A DNA stretch of 64,000 bases from JABFXC01 sp045804265 (GTDB taxonomy: Bacteria; Gemmatimonadota; Gemmatimonadetes; Gemmatimonadales; Gemmatimonadaceae). Where the stretch lies: positions 17,645 to 81,644 of the forward strand of contig JBJMNK010000021.1 of the NCBI GenBank assembly GCA_045804265.1, given 5' to 3'. The notes beneath the pieces are model-generated. The model saw only the letters and a list, made by a program, of their open reading frames with translations, was not told where the DNA came from and searched no databases. This document shows, in pieces, positions 14,532 through 23,899 of the stretch (position 1 is its first letter; the number at the start of each line of letters is the position of its first letter). The position numbers and the translations under genes were made by a program.

Positions 14532-17500
14532 CTAACGCCCGGCGATCAGCTGCTCGCGCGCCAGGTCGGCCAGCTCACCGCGCGAGGCGACACCCATCTT
14601 CTCGAAGATATTCGACAGGTGCGTGCTGACCGTTCGCGGCGAGATGCCTAACGCGACGCCGATCTCCTTGTTCGAGCGGCGGGCCACCACCAGCTGGATG
14701 ATCTCGACCTCGCGCCCGGTGAGCCCCTCTGCCCCGCGCGCCGCGACCAGCGCCGGCGGCCGCGCGCCGAGGCTGCGGAGCTGCTCGCGCGTCGCGTCCA
14801 GCTCGGGCTGAGCCCCGAGCTTCGCGAACACGTCGTGCGCCCGGCGCAGCTCGCGCGCCGCCCCCTCACGGTCGCCCGTCTCGGCCAGCGCCCGCGCGAG
14901 CTGCCGCCTGACCCGCGCCGCATCGGGCACGAACGGGATCGCTTCGAGTCGCTCGGTCGCCGCCCGCAGCAGGTCGACGGCGCGCCCGGCATTCCCCTCG
15001 AGCAGGTCGACCAGCGCGTCGCAGGCGTCAGCCCAGGCCAGCCCGAGCTCGTGGCCGACCTTCTCCGAGTCCGCCCGCAGCCGCTTGCCGAGGTCGCGCG
15101 CCCTGCCTAACGCGCTCGCCCAGAGCGCCGCCTCGGCAACCATCGGCAGCAATCGGTGAATTGCCCAGACGATGTATCCCGTCTGCTCGATCATCGCCAG
15201 CGCCTTCTCACCGATGTGGAGCGCCGCCGGATAGTCGCGACGCGCCAGTGCCAGCGCGACGCGGCCGACCATCCCCGGGATTTGCAACTGCAGGTCCGTC
15301 AGCCGCGTCGCACCCGCGCTGGCGCGGCCGATCTGTTCGGCCTCGGCGACGAGCGCGGTCGCGCGCTCCGTGTCGCCGCGCCCGAGATGCACCAGCGCGC
15401 TCCACACCAGCACCCTCGGCAGCAGCGAGCGCTGTCCCATCGCCTGCGCGAGCGCGATCGTCCGGTCGCCAACCGCGATCGCCGCGTTCCAATCACCAGT
15501 CCCGGCGGCGAACTCGATTTCGATCTCTCCAACCCACACGCGCATGATCGGCGAGTTCAGCTCGTCCGCAAGCCGGATCGCTTCGGCGAGATGCTCGGAG
15601 ACTTCGCGCGACTGCCCCGTCAATCCGCCGAGCATCGCCAGCGCCCAGTGCACCGTCGCCTCGATGACGCGGTTGTTCGCCGCGCGCGCATGGCGCAGCG
15701 CTTCCTTGCCGTGCACGCGGGCGCGCGCGGCGGGGCCGGTCCACGAGTAGAGCAGCAGCAGCGCTCGATGGACGCGCGCGAGCGCTTGCGGAGAACCGTT
15801 ACGTTCCGCCGCCGCGAGCGCATCGGTGAGCACCTTCTCCGCTTCCGAACGGCGCCCCATTTCGACGAGGCAGACGCCTTTCGCCAGCGACGCGCGCAAG
15901 CCGAGCTCCGGGTCCTTCGCCTCGCGCGCAGCGGCGATCGCCGCATCGAAGTGCGCGATCGCATCACCGAACCGCGCGCCCCAGTACGCCAGCAGCCCGA
16001 GTCTCCGCTCGACGGACGCGAGGCGCCCCGGATCGCTGCGCATCACCGCGACGTCGCGCAGCTCGAGCCAGAGTGCGCGCGCGCCTCCGTGATCGCCGAT
16101 CCGTTGGCGCGCCCGGGCGAGATCCGCCGTCAGGGCGAACACTTCATCGTCGTCGGCGACTGCACCCGCGCGCTTCTGCTCGGCGAGAGCGGCCGCAAGG
16201 TAGTTCGCCGCCTCGCGGTCGGCGTGGCTCGCCAGCGCGTTCCGTCCCGCGACGCCGAGGTATCGCGCCGCCCGCGCCGCGAGCTTTGGCGACGCCGCCC
16301 GGGCGAAGTGCGCCGCGAGCTCGTCGGCGTGGCGATCCGCGGCGGCACCGTAATGTTCCTCGAGCGCCAGCGCGATCCGTTCGTGCATGACTCGCGCGCC
16401 CGCGACACCCAGCCTTGCCAGGAGCGTCTCGCGCAGCAGCGGGTGCGCGACGTCGTACTGGACCTCGTCGCCGTCGACCCGCTCCTCGAGGACACGTTCC
16501 GCGCGCAGCTCGCCTAACGATGCGGCCAGCTTCGCCCGCCCGGCCTTGCTCACCGCCTCGAGCGTCTCGAGTGTCACGCCAGTGCCGAGCACCGCGATCA
16601 GCTCGGCGGTCGAGAGCGCCGGCGCCGTCAGCCGCGAGAGGCGCGCGGCAAGTGCGTCGCCGATCGACGGCGGCAGCGTGAACGAGTCGCGCTCCCACCC
16701 GTTCCACCGCCCGCGCTCCTCGCGCAACGAGCCCTCGGCGACCAGCGACTTCAGGGTCTCCTCGATGAAGAACGCGTTGCCCCGCGTCCAGTCATGGAGC
16801 CGCCGGGCGAAATCGCGCGTGACCGCGGGCGATGCACCGAACGTCCGCTGCAGCAGCTCGTCGGTGTCGGCGAGACTGAACGGCACGACGTGGACGACGG
16901 CGGCCGCGCCTAACGCTATGAGCGAGCGCTCGGTCTCGGCCAGCGTCCGGTGCGTGTCGCGCTGCGCGGAGTTGTAGTTGCCGAGCACCAGCACCCGCTC
17001 GCGGGAGAGCTGCCGCGCAGTGAAATGGAGCAGCTCGATCGATGCTTCGTCGGCCCACTGGAGGTTCTCGAGGACCAGGACCAGCGGCGCGCGCGCCGCG
17101 ATTCGGCCGACCAGTTGGCTGAAGCTCCAGAACAGCCGCGCCTTGGCATCAGCGGGATCGCCTCGCCCGGCGTCGCTTCGGTGCCCCGACCCCTCCGCGG
17201 CCAGCGCGGGGAACAGTCGTCCCAGCTCCGCCCCTATCCCTCGCGTCACCGTCGCCAGCGCGGCCGGGTCGAGCGCGCGCAGCGTCGGCACCAGGGCATC
17301 CGCGAACAACGCGTATGGCACTCCGGTCTCCACCGGATATCCGCGGCCGACCGCCACTGTGAAGCCGTTCGCCGCTGCGTGTTCGGCGACCGTCGTCACG
17401 AGACGCGTCTTCCCGACACCACCCTCGCCGGTGACGAAGACGGTCAGCCCCTTCCCCGCGCGCGCCCGATCGAGCGTGCCCGCGAGCAGCGACAGCTCGT

Positions 17501-17552
17501 CGCTGCGCCCGACCAGCGGCGATGAGGGGAGTCGTGGCGGTGAAGTCGGCAT
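14532..17552 (-). CDS. Large AAA-ATPase LuxR-family transcriptional regulator
   Basis: 1006 aa from ATG 17552, which sits just before PLVGRSDELSLLAGTL, the usual start of this family; an upstream in-frame start would add 15 residues. An AAA/NACHT-like module follows (Walker A VTGEGGVGKTRLV, Walker B-like PLVLVLENLQWADEAS). The centre is about 500 residues of TPR-like helices. The C-terminus is a LuxR/NarL helix-turn-helix (GLTGREVEIIQLVVARRSNK..SPRTVSTHLSNIFEKMGV). These proteins, like MalT, bind an inducer and activate transcription; the ligand is unknown. Four or more CGTTAGGC copies occur in it, including at the stop. Confidence 0.92.
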   Translation of the reverse strand: MPTSPPRLPSSPLVGRSDELSLLAGTLDRARAGKGLTVFVTGEGGVGKTRLVTTVAEHAAANGFTVAVGRGYPVETGVPYALFADALVPTLRALDPAALATVTRGIGAELGRLFPALAAEGSGHRSDAGRGDPADAKARLFWSFSQLVGRIAARAPLVLVLENLQWADEASIELLHFTARQLSRERVLVLGNYNSAQRDTHRTLAETERSLIALGAAAVVHVVPFSLADTDELLQRTFGASPAVTRDFARRLHDWTRGNAFFIEETLKSLVAEGSLREERGRWNGWERDSFTLPPSIGDALAARLSRLTAPALSTAELIAVLGTGVTLETLEAVSKAGRAKLAASLGELRAERVLEERVDGDEVQYDVAHPLLRETLLARLGVAGARVMHERIALALEEHYGAAADRHADELAAHFARAASPKLAARAARYLGVAGRNALASHADREAANYLAAALAEQKRAGAVADDDEVFALTADLARARQRIGDHGGARALWLELRDVAVMRSDPGRLASVERRLGLLAYWGARFGDAIAHFDAAIAAAREAKDPELGLRASLAKGVCLVEMGRRSEAEKVLTDALAAAERNGSPQALARVHRALLLLYSWTGPAARARVHGKEALRHARAANNRVIEATVHWALAMLGGLTGQSREVSEHLAEAIRLADELNSPIMRVWVGEIEIEFAAGTGDWNAAIAVGDRTIALAQAMGQRSLLPRVLVWSALVHLGRGDTERATALVAEAEQIGRASAGATRLTDLQLQIPGMVGRVALALARRDYPAALHIGEKALAMIEQTGYIVWAIHRLLPMVAEAALWASALGRARDLGKRLRADSEKVGHELGLAWADACDALVDLLEGNAGRAVDLLRAATERLEAIPFVPDAARVRRQLARALAETGDREGAARELRRAHDVFAKLGAQPELDATREQLRSLGARPPALVAARGAEGLTGREVEIIQLVVARRSNKEIGVALGISPRTVSTHLSNIFEKMGVASRGELADLAREQLIAGR

Positions 17553-17608
17553 CGTAGGGATGCCGCCAAGATGCCGGTCCGCCCGCGCGCCGCGCAACCA
17601 TCATTGCC

Positions 17609-19195
17609 TTACGGTGACGTCTCCCTGGTCGGGCACCGCGCCACGATCCCCCGCGGCCTTGCCGCATTCGCTGCCTCGAATGCACGCACGCGCGATGCGT
17701 TCCAGCTCCGCCAGTCTTCGGGGATTCCGATCGTGCGATCGTCAGCGACGCGAACCAGTGTCTGCGCCACGCTGCAGCGCCCGGCTTCGTCCAGCCGTCC
17801 GATCGCCTGCACCAGCTCAGGCGTCGCGTCCGCGGCGAGCCGCGCGGCATACTGCCAGTCGAACGACGCGCCCTCGACCGAGCGTTCGGCGTTCGTCCGC
17901 ACCACCATCGCCTGTGGGTTGGCGAAGTCGAGGGCGGCGAGCACCACCCATCCGCTGATCAGCGCGGCCACTGCGAACCCCGCCTCACGGCGGCGGAGCA
18001 CGGTCGCGATGAACAGTGCGAAGATGATCGAGAGCCAGATCACGATGGCTGTCGCGTACACGCGATCTTCGGTGAGCCCGAACGACGCGACGTAGAGACC
18101 CAGCCGCTGCAGCGCCGACGCGATCATCACGGCGACGAGCGCGATCATGACGAGCGCAAAGCCGCGGAACGTCCGCCAGGGTCGCGGCTCGTCCTGACGA
18201 ACCAGCGCTGCGCTCCCGAGCAGCAGCGGCAGCACCAGCGTCGCCACGACCACGAGCTGAAAGAACCCGCCGCGGGCGTACTCCGCCATCGTCAGCCCGG
18301 CCACCTCTCTGACACGCGAGATGCCGCCGAAGAGGTGCGGCAGCTGGATCGCCACGAACAGCGCGAACAGCGCGTCGACCAGCCCGAGCACGGTCGCCAG
18401 CTCGGCGATGCCTAACGTGACGCGCGGCGGGTGCCAGTCGCGCCCCATGCCGAGCGGCCGGTCGGCCACGGCCGCGGCCCGGAGGTACCCGCCCGCCCAC
18501 CAAGCGATGAATGCGGCGAAGGCGATGTGGCCGATCGTTTCGCCGAAGTCGATGTCGATCAGCCTCGTGAGGAGCCGCTCGAACCCCGGATCGGCCGACG
18601 AGAGCAACGCGCCGAAGACCAGCAGGATCGGCAGCGCGATGATCGCGCCTCGCACCACCGCGACGGTTCCGCGGAGTCGCGGGCGCGCATTGCCGTCGGC
18701 CAACGCACGATCGCTCGCGATCAGCGTGGGCATGCCGAACACTCCCGAGACTGCCACGCTCGCCGCCCCGGCGATCATCTGCCCGAGCGACGCGCGGGCG
18801 AGGGGCGAGGGCCATCCCGACGCCGCAAGGGCGAGCACCCCGAACGCGGAGATGAGCGCCAGCGCGTTGAGGGCGAGAAGTCCGTCCGCGGCCCGCCAGG
18901 CGAATACGCTGGCGAAGAATGCGATGGGAACGAACAGCGCCAGCGCCCCGCGCCCGAGCGGCCGATCGCGTACGCGCGCGACCCATGCGACCGCAACGAG
19001 CGCCGCCGCGACCCACAGCATGACATTGATGCCTAACGCTGGCGCGCGGAGCAGCCCGTCTCCGGCGATCCCGAGCAGCGTCGCGGCGAGCACCGCAGCG
19101 GTCGCGGCCTGCCTCGCTCCCGTGGTGATGCCTGCGCGCGGGGTCAGCCGGTCGGAATCGGACATGGTGGTGACGTCGCCTGCCGTGCGTTCCAT
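17609..19195 (-). CDS. Polytopic membrane protein, DUF4173-like
   Basis: The open frame reaches 19795, but that part overlaps uppS in another frame; the ATG at 19195, with GAGGAG 8 bp upstream, gives 528 aa starting MERTAGDVTT. About ten transmembrane helices are spread over residues 25-430. A segment EYARGGFFQLVVVATLVLP (about residue 320) is what I associate with DUF4173. The C-terminal 110 residues are hydrophilic and end in Arg-rich RGIVARCPTRETSP. Role unknown. It lies between uppS and the LuxR regulator on the same strand. Confidence 0.75.
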   Translation of the reverse strand: MERTAGDVTTMSDSDRLTPRAGITTGARQAATAAVLAATLLGIAGDGLLRAPALGINVMLWVAAALVAVAWVARVRDRPLGRGALALFVPIAFFASVFAWRAADGLLALNALALISAFGVLALAASGWPSPLARASLGQMIAGAASVAVSGVFGMPTLIASDRALADGNARPRLRGTVAVVRGAIIALPILLVFGALLSSADPGFERLLTRLIDIDFGETIGHIAFAAFIAWWAGGYLRAAAVADRPLGMGRDWHPPRVTLGIAELATVLGLVDALFALFVAIQLPHLFGGISRVREVAGLTMAEYARGGFFQLVVVATLVLPLLLGSAALVRQDEPRPWRTFRGFALVMIALVAVMIASALQRLGLYVASFGLTEDRVYATAIVIWLSIIFALFIATVLRRREAGFAVAALISGWVVLAALDFANPQAMVVRTNAERSVEGASFDWQYAARLAADATPELVQAIGRLDEAGRCSVAQTLVRVADDRTIGIPEDWRSWNASRVRAFEAANAARPRGIVARCPTRETSP

Positions 19196-19244
19196 CGTGC
19201 GCTCCTCGGGGTTGGTGGTTGCCGCTGTGACTCGTCCGTGCCTG

Positions 19245-19976
19245 TCATCCCGTCGCCGCGATTCCCGGAAGCGCACCGAATCGTCGCTCCCGCCCGCAGA
19301 ACTCGGCGATCGCCGTTTCGAGCAGCGCCGGTGTGAAGTCCGGCCACGCCTTGGGCGTGAACCAGAGCTCGGCGTAGGCGGCCTCCCAGAGCAGGAAGTC
19401 GCTGAGCCTGCGCTCACCACCGGTGCGGATGAGGAGGTCCACGTCGCGCGCGATGCCACCGTGCTGCGCTTCGCCGAGCAGCTCGCTGAACCGGTTGCGC
19501 GTGATCTCACCTCCCGTGGCGACCGCGGTCCGCGCGGCGGCGATGATCGCGTCGCGCCCGGAGTAGTCGATCGCGACCCGCAGATGCATCTGCTGTCCGT
19601 CGCGCGTCGCCATCTCCGCGCGTTCCACCGCCGCGCGCAGCGACGACGGCAGCCGGTCACGCCGCCCGATGATCGAGAGGCGGATCCCGTTCGCGGCCAG
19701 CCGCTCGCATTCCCCGTCGAGATAGCGGCGGAAAAGCGAGAGCAGCGCACCGACTTCGCGCGGGGGCCGCTTCCAGTTGTCGGCCGAGAAGGCATAGAGC
19801 GTCAGCAACTCCACGCCTAACGGCGGCGCCGCCTCGACGATCGCGCGCACCGTGCGCGCGCCGGCTTCGTGTCCCCGGCGCCGCGGCAGGCCGCGCGCGG
19901 TCGCCCAGCGGCCGTTGCCGTCCATCACGATCGCCACGTGCACCCCGGCGACACCATCGTGTCGAGTACTTTGCAT
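19245..19976 (-). CDS. uppS: Isoprenyl (undecaprenyl) diphosphate synthase
   Basis: 243 aa cis-prenyltransferase. The IPP/FPP site HVAIVMDGNGRWA is at the N-terminus (catalytic Asp in MDGNGRW), followed by YAFSADNWKRP, IDYSGRDAI and the C-terminal RTGGERRLSDFLLW..ELWFTPKAWPDF. It makes the C55 carrier lipid for peptidoglycan and O-antigen synthesis. It lies 34 bp downstream of a winged-helix regulator gene, not beside cdsA or dxr as in many bacteria. An inverted repeat resembling the regulator's likely operator covers its start codon. Confidence 0.95.
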   Translation of the reverse strand: MQSTRHDGVAGVHVAIVMDGNGRWATARGLPRRRGHEAGARTVRAIVEAAPPLGVELLTLYAFSADNWKRPPREVGALLSLFRRYLDGECERLAANGIRLSIIGRRDRLPSSLRAAVERAEMATRDGQQMHLRVAIDYSGRDAIIAAARTAVATGGEITRNRFSELLGEAQHGGIARDVDLLIRTGGERRLSDFLLWEAAYAELWFTPKAWPDFTPALLETAIAEFCGRERRFGALPGIAATG

Positions 19977-19985
19977 TACAAAGCT
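19965..19985. promoter_or_regulatory. Operator-like inverted repeat over the uppS start
   Basis: CTTTG-N5-CAAAG (19969-19983), preceded by AGTA, overlaps the uppS ATG. A second site with the same 5' flank AGTACTTTG occurs at 21140-21158, upstream of the regulator operon. The pair suggests binding of one dimeric winged-helix protein. Confidence 0.5.
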
Positions 19986-20010
19986 CCGAGTGAAAAAAAA
20001 CTGCGCCCGG

Positions 20011-20394
20011 TCAACGGTCGCGGACCGCGCGGATCAGCGCTTCCATGTGATCGACGTAGCGCTCGAGCGCGCGGCGCCCGGACGCTGTCAGGCGGAACTC
20101 CGTCTTCGGGACCCGCCCCTCGAACCGCTTGGTCGTCGTGATGTACCCCGCATCTTCGAGCTTCCGCGCATGGACGCTGAGGTTCCCGTCCGTCGCGCCG
20201 ATCAGCTCCTTCAGCTCGTTGAACCCGATCGTATCGGTCGCCGCGAGCGCACTCACGATCGCGAGACGGAGCCGCTCGTGAATGACCTTGTCCAGGTCGG
20301 GGACGTGCGATGCCTCCGCCTTCCCCTTCAGCTCGCGGAGTGGCTCGCGCTCCGAGCGCGGCCTCTTCCCTCCCGCCGGAGACGGCTTAGCCAC
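20011..20394 (-). CDS. Winged-helix transcriptional regulator (PadR/ArsR-like)
   Basis: 127 aa. A basic N-terminal tail of about 35 residues precedes a winged-helix domain: HERLRLAIVSALAATDTIGFNELKELIG, then the recognition helix ATDGNLSVHARKLEDAGYI and the wing TTTKRFEGRVPKTEFRLTASG. This is the type of one-domain regulator that represses a neighbouring membrane protein gene. Its start overlaps the end of the membrane protein gene by 8 bp, so they form one operon. Candidate operators lie upstream of the operon and over the uppS start. Confidence 0.88.
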   Translation of the reverse strand: MAKPSPAGGKRPRSEREPLRELKGKAEASHVPDLDKVIHERLRLAIVSALAATDTIGFNELKELIGATDGNLSVHARKLEDAGYITTTKRFEGRVPKTEFRLTASGRRALERYVDHMEALIRAVRDR

Positions 20395-20992
20395 CGTGCC
20401 TCCTCGCGATCGCCGCGCCGAATACCAGGTGCAGTCCGCCGAACGCGATCGCCATCATCACATTGGCGGCAGCGGGAACCATGAGCACCACGATCCCACA
20501 AGCCATGAAGCACGCGCCCATGAATGGCACCACGCGCACCGAGAACGTACCCGCGCTCACCACCGCCGCGCCGTAAAGCAGCATCCATGTCGCCGGAAGC
20601 AGCGTGTAGTCGCCGCGCGAGACGAGCACCACGCTCAGCACACCACCGACCACCATCGGCGGGACGAAGCTGAGCGCGAACTTCCGCGCTGGCCCGGAGA
20701 CGATCGGTACGCGATGGTCGCGCGTCTTCCATGTCGTCGTCGCCATCGCGATCGACACCGCGATCGCGGCTTCGCCGAGCCAGAGGGCGAGCCACCGGTC
20801 GCCGCTGGCAGCCGCCGCGGCCAGCCACGCCGCCAGCAGCGCCGTTGCGCCGATCGCCATCTGTCCCAGCCCCGACACCGCCGTGAACGACCCCGCCCGC
20901 TCCATCGTCTCGCGGATGAAGCGGAGGTTGTCCTCTGCCTTCGCGTGCAGCGGCTGCGGGGCTGGTCGGATTTTCGCTCGGCTATCGGACAT
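20387..20992 (-). CDS. Integral membrane protein paired with winged-helix regulator
   Basis: 201 aa from ATG 20992 (MSDSRAKIRP); the open frame upstream contains no good start. About six transmembrane helices run from residue 35 to the end. The N-terminus, with NLRFIRETMERAGSFTAVSG just before helix 1, looks like an amphipathic segment. No function known. It is translationally coupled with the regulator 20011-20394, the usual arrangement for a sensor-less regulator and its membrane target. Confidence 0.75.
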   Translation of the reverse strand: MSDSRAKIRPAPQPLHAKAEDNLRFIRETMERAGSFTAVSGLGQMAIGATALLAAWLAAAAASGDRWLALWLGEAAIAVSIAMATTTWKTRDHRVPIVSGPARKFALSFVPPMVVGGVLSVVLVSRGDYTLLPATWMLLYGAAVVSAGTFSVRVVPFMGACFMACGIVVLMVPAAANVMMAIAFGGLHLVFGAAIARRHGG

Positions 20993-21002
20993 ACACGGGG
21001 CT

Positions 21003-21038
21003 GTAAGCAGTAACTGACGAGCAGTAAGCGACAAGCAG
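21003..21038. repeat. Short degenerate TAAGCAGT-type intergenic repeat
   Basis: Imperfect copies of GTAAGCAGTAA / GCAGTAAGCGA / CAAGCAGGA lie just upstream of the membrane protein gene. A related and longer set, in inverted arrangement, lies at 58571-58680. The rest of this roughly 190-bp gap (20993-21182) holds the operator-like site at 21140 and nothing else I can name. Confidence 0.5.
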
Positions 21039-21139
21039 GACGCCGGAAGTAGTCGGCGACGAGCGCCCTTCTCGAACCGGTCGCCTGGTCCCGCTGTCGC
21101 TGCCTGCCTGCAGTTTATCGCTGATTGCGAGTTTCGTCA

Positions 21140-21158
21140 AGTACTTTGTACTGCAAAC
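21140..21158. promoter_or_regulatory. Operator-like inverted repeat upstream of the regulator operon
   Basis: TTTG-TACTG-CAAA (21145-21157), with the flank AGTAC, shares spacing and sequence with the site over the uppS start. It is about 150 bp upstream of the first gene of the membrane protein/regulator operon, a plausible autoregulation site. Confidence 0.5.
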
Positions 21159-21182
21159 CAGCCCGCGGTTTCGTGCGCCTGA

Positions 21183-21809
21183 TCACGCCCCCGCCGAGAT
21201 CGGTCCCGGCGGAGGATCACTCGCTGGAAAGCTCTGCTCGACCGTCTCATCGACGGCGCGCTCCTCGATTCCACGGCCGAACACCTGCACCATCTTCGAG
21301 TTGAACTGCGGAATGTCGTCCGGCTTCCGGCTCGTCACGAGCTTCTGGTCGGTCTGCACCGTGGTGTCGACCCAGCTCCCTCCCGCGTTCTCGACATCGG
21401 TCTTGAGGCTTGGCCAGGAGGTGATCGTGCGCCCCTCAAGCACCCCGGCCTCGACGAGCAGCCACGGGCCGTGACAGATCGCGGCGACCGGCTTGTCACG
21501 CTCGAAGAAGTCGCGAACGAAATTCACCGCGCGACGATCCATGCGAAGCTTGTCCGGATTCGCGACGCCACCGGGGAGCAGCAGCGCGTCATAATCCGCC
21601 GCGCTCACCTCGGCAAGCACACGATCCACTGGAATCTGGTCGCCCTTCTCGTCGTGATTCATCCCCTGGATCGTGCCGCTCTTCAGCGAGATGACGTCGG
21701 TGTTCGCTCCCGCTTTCTCGAGCGCGGCTTTCGGCTCGAGAAGTTCGACTTGCTCTACGCCATCGGTAGCGAGAATCGCTACCTTCTTCCCCTTGAGTCC
21801 CTGCTCCAT
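21183..21809 (-). CDS. PfpI/DJ-1 family type-1 glutamine-amidotransferase-like protein
   Basis: 208 aa. The start KKVAILATDGVEQVEL, the region YDALLLPGGVANPDKLR and the nucleophile elbow AICHGPWLLVEAG (Cys about residue 111) are those of the YhbO/PfpI group, which act as chaperones, deglycases or peptidases under stress. After the domain there is an unusual tail of about 20 residues, ETVEQSFPASDPPPG, a short motif also seen in other stress-type small proteins. It is divergent from the antiporter gene and could share its promoter region. Confidence 0.9.
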   Translation of the reverse strand: MEQGLKGKKVAILATDGVEQVELLEPKAALEKAGANTDVISLKSGTIQGMNHDEKGDQIPVDRVLAEVSAADYDALLLPGGVANPDKLRMDRRAVNFVRDFFERDKPVAAICHGPWLLVEAGVLEGRTITSWPSLKTDVENAGGSWVDTTVQTDQKLVTSRKPDDIPQFNSKMVQVFGRGIEERAVDETVEQSFPASDPPPGPISAGA

Positions 21810-21892
21810 CGTGTCCTCCGTTCTCGGGCATTCGCGTTCGTGCCGCGCAATCAGCTCGCCCTAACGTCACGAACCATGCCTTTGCCCTCGAG

Positions 21893-23899
21893 ATGAACGA
21901 GCCGGGATTTCTTCACGACCTTCTGATCCTCTTCGGGCTTGGCGTCGCGGTCGTTCTGCTGTTTCACCGCGCGAAAGTCCCGCCGATCGTCGGCTTCCTG
22001 ATCACCGGTGTCCTCTGCGGACCGTACGGCTTCGGCCTGATCAGCGACCCGCACGAGGTCGAGTCGATCGCCGAGATCGGCGTCGTTCTTCTTCTCTTCA
22101 CCGTCGGCATCGAGTTCTCCCTCAAGCAGCTCGCGAGGATCCGGAACTTCCTCCTCATCGGCGGCGGCCTGCAGGTGCTGATCACGATCGGCACCATCTA
22201 TGTGATTTCGCGGCTCGCCGGTCAGCAGACGAGAGTCGCGCTCTTCGTCGGCATGCTCGTCGCGTTGAGCAGCACCGCGATCGTGCTGCGACTCCTCGCC
22301 GACCGCGGCGAGCTCGATGGCCCCGCTGGCCAGGCGGTGCTCGGCATCCTGATCTTCCAGGATCTCTGCGTCGTCCCGATGGTGCTCTTCACGCCGTTCC
22401 TCACCGGAGCGGGCGCCGGCGCCGGCGACGCCATTGGCGTCGTGGTCAAGGCGGTCCTGTTCATCGGTGGCGCGGTCGCCGCCGCGCGCTGGGTCGTGCC
22501 GCGGCTGCTGCACTACGTCGTCGCGACCCGTCGCCGCGAGGTCTTCCTCCTCGCGATCATCCTGCTCTGCCTCGGCACTGCCTGGGCATCTGCTCGCGTC
22601 GGTCTGTCCCTCGCGTTAGGCGCGTTCATCGCGGGCCTCGTCATCTCCGAATCGGAGTACAGCCACCAGGCGCTCGGCGAGATTCTCCCGCTGAGGGAAG
22701 TCTTCAACTCGCTGTTCTTCATCTCGATCGGAATGCTGTTCGACGTCCGCACCGTGCTCGGCGCGCCGGGCACCGTGTTCGGCGCGATCCTCGTCGTCAT
22801 CGTGGTGAAGGCTCTCATCACCACCGGGACGGGCATTGCGCTCGGACAGTCGCTCCGGATCGCGATCGTCGCCGGCTTCGCCCTCGCGCAGATCGGCGAG
22901 TTCTCCTTCGTCCTCAGCAAGGTCGGTCTCTCGGCTGGCCTGCTCGACGAGTCGCGCTACCAGCTCTTCCTCGCCGTCGCCGTCGGGACGATGACGCTGA
23001 CACCAGTCCTCCTCGCCGTCGCGCCGCGAATCGCGTCCGCGCTCGAAGGTGTCGCACCGGCGCGCTTCGCGTCGGGACGCGCTGCACCGCTCGCGTTGCA
23101 CACCGGCGAGCCGCTTGCCGACCACGTCGTGATCGTCGGCTACGGCGTCAACGGTCGCAACCTCGCACGCGTGCTCGGGCGCGTCGGGATCCCGTTCATC
23201 GTCATCGAGCTCAATCCGCAAGTCGTCCGCGCCGAACGGGAGAGGGGGCGCAACATCATCTACGGTGACGCGACGAGGCCGGAGGTACTCGAGCACGCCG
23301 GCGTTCGCACCGCACGTGTCGTCGTCGTTGCGATCTCCGACGCCGCCGGTACCCGCGGAACAGTCGACGTTGCGCGGCGCCTCAACCCGCACGTCCACCT
23401 GATCGTGCGCAGTCGCTACGTCCACGAGATGGACCCGCTGTTCACGCTCGGCACCGACGAGGTCATCCCCGAGGAGTTCGAGACGTCGATCGAGATCTTC
23501 TCGCGCGTCCTGCACCGCTACCTCGTCCCGCGCGACGAGATCGAGCGCCAGATCCGCGACATCCGCCGCAGCGGCTACGAGATGTTCCGCACCATCTCCG
23601 CCGCGCATGGGCCCGCGCTCGGCCTGCAGCGCTTCCTCACCGGGCTCGCGTTCGAGGTCTATCGCGTCGAGGACGGCAGCGCCGTCTGCGGCCGTGAGCT
23701 TCTCGAATCGGGTGTCCGCGACGGCAGCGGCGCGTCGATTCTTGCGATCCATCGCGCCGATGGCACCATGGTGTTCAACCCCTCGCCCGACGCCAGGATT
23801 TTCGCCGACGACCTGTGCCTTCTCCTCGGCACGCACGAACAGATCAGTGCCGCATCGGGACTCTTCCGCGCGGCCGGCCCCACCGCTCCACATGCCTGA
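21893..23899 (+). CDS. CPA2 monovalent cation:proton antiporter with RCK domains
   Basis: 668 aa. Residues 1-385 form a Na+/H+-exchanger domain of about 12-13 helices (HRAKVPPIVGFLITGVLCGPYGFG; VALSSTAIVLRLLADRGE). Residues about 405-520 are a TrkA-N/RCK nucleotide-binding fold (VIVGYGVNGRNLARVLG..NPQVVRAERERG..YGDATRPEVL), and a TrkA-C domain occupies the C-terminus. This architecture is that of KefB/YbaL potassium efflux systems, gated by nucleotide or ligand. The next gene overlaps it by 8 bp. Confidence 0.94.
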   Translation: MNEPGFLHDLLILFGLGVAVVLLFHRAKVPPIVGFLITGVLCGPYGFGLISDPHEVESIAEIGVVLLLFTVGIEFSLKQLARIRNFLLIGGGLQVLITIGTIYVISRLAGQQTRVALFVGMLVALSSTAIVLRLLADRGELDGPAGQAVLGILIFQDLCVVPMVLFTPFLTGAGAGAGDAIGVVVKAVLFIGGAVAAARWVVPRLLHYVVATRRREVFLLAIILLCLGTAWASARVGLSLALGAFIAGLVISESEYSHQALGEILPLREVFNSLFFISIGMLFDVRTVLGAPGTVFGAILVVIVVKALITTGTGIALGQSLRIAIVAGFALAQIGEFSFVLSKVGLSAGLLDESRYQLFLAVAVGTMTLTPVLLAVAPRIASALEGVAPARFASGRAAPLALHTGEPLADHVVIVGYGVNGRNLARVLGRVGIPFIVIELNPQVVRAERERGRNIIYGDATRPEVLEHAGVRTARVVVVAISDAAGTRGTVDVARRLNPHVHLIVRSRYVHEMDPLFTLGTDEVIPEEFETSIEIFSRVLHRYLVPRDEIERQIRDIRRSGYEMFRTISAAHGPALGLQRFLTGLAFEVYRVEDGSAVCGRELLESGVRDGSGASILAIHRADGTMVFNPSPDARIFADDLCLLLGTHEQISAASGLFRAAGPTAPHA

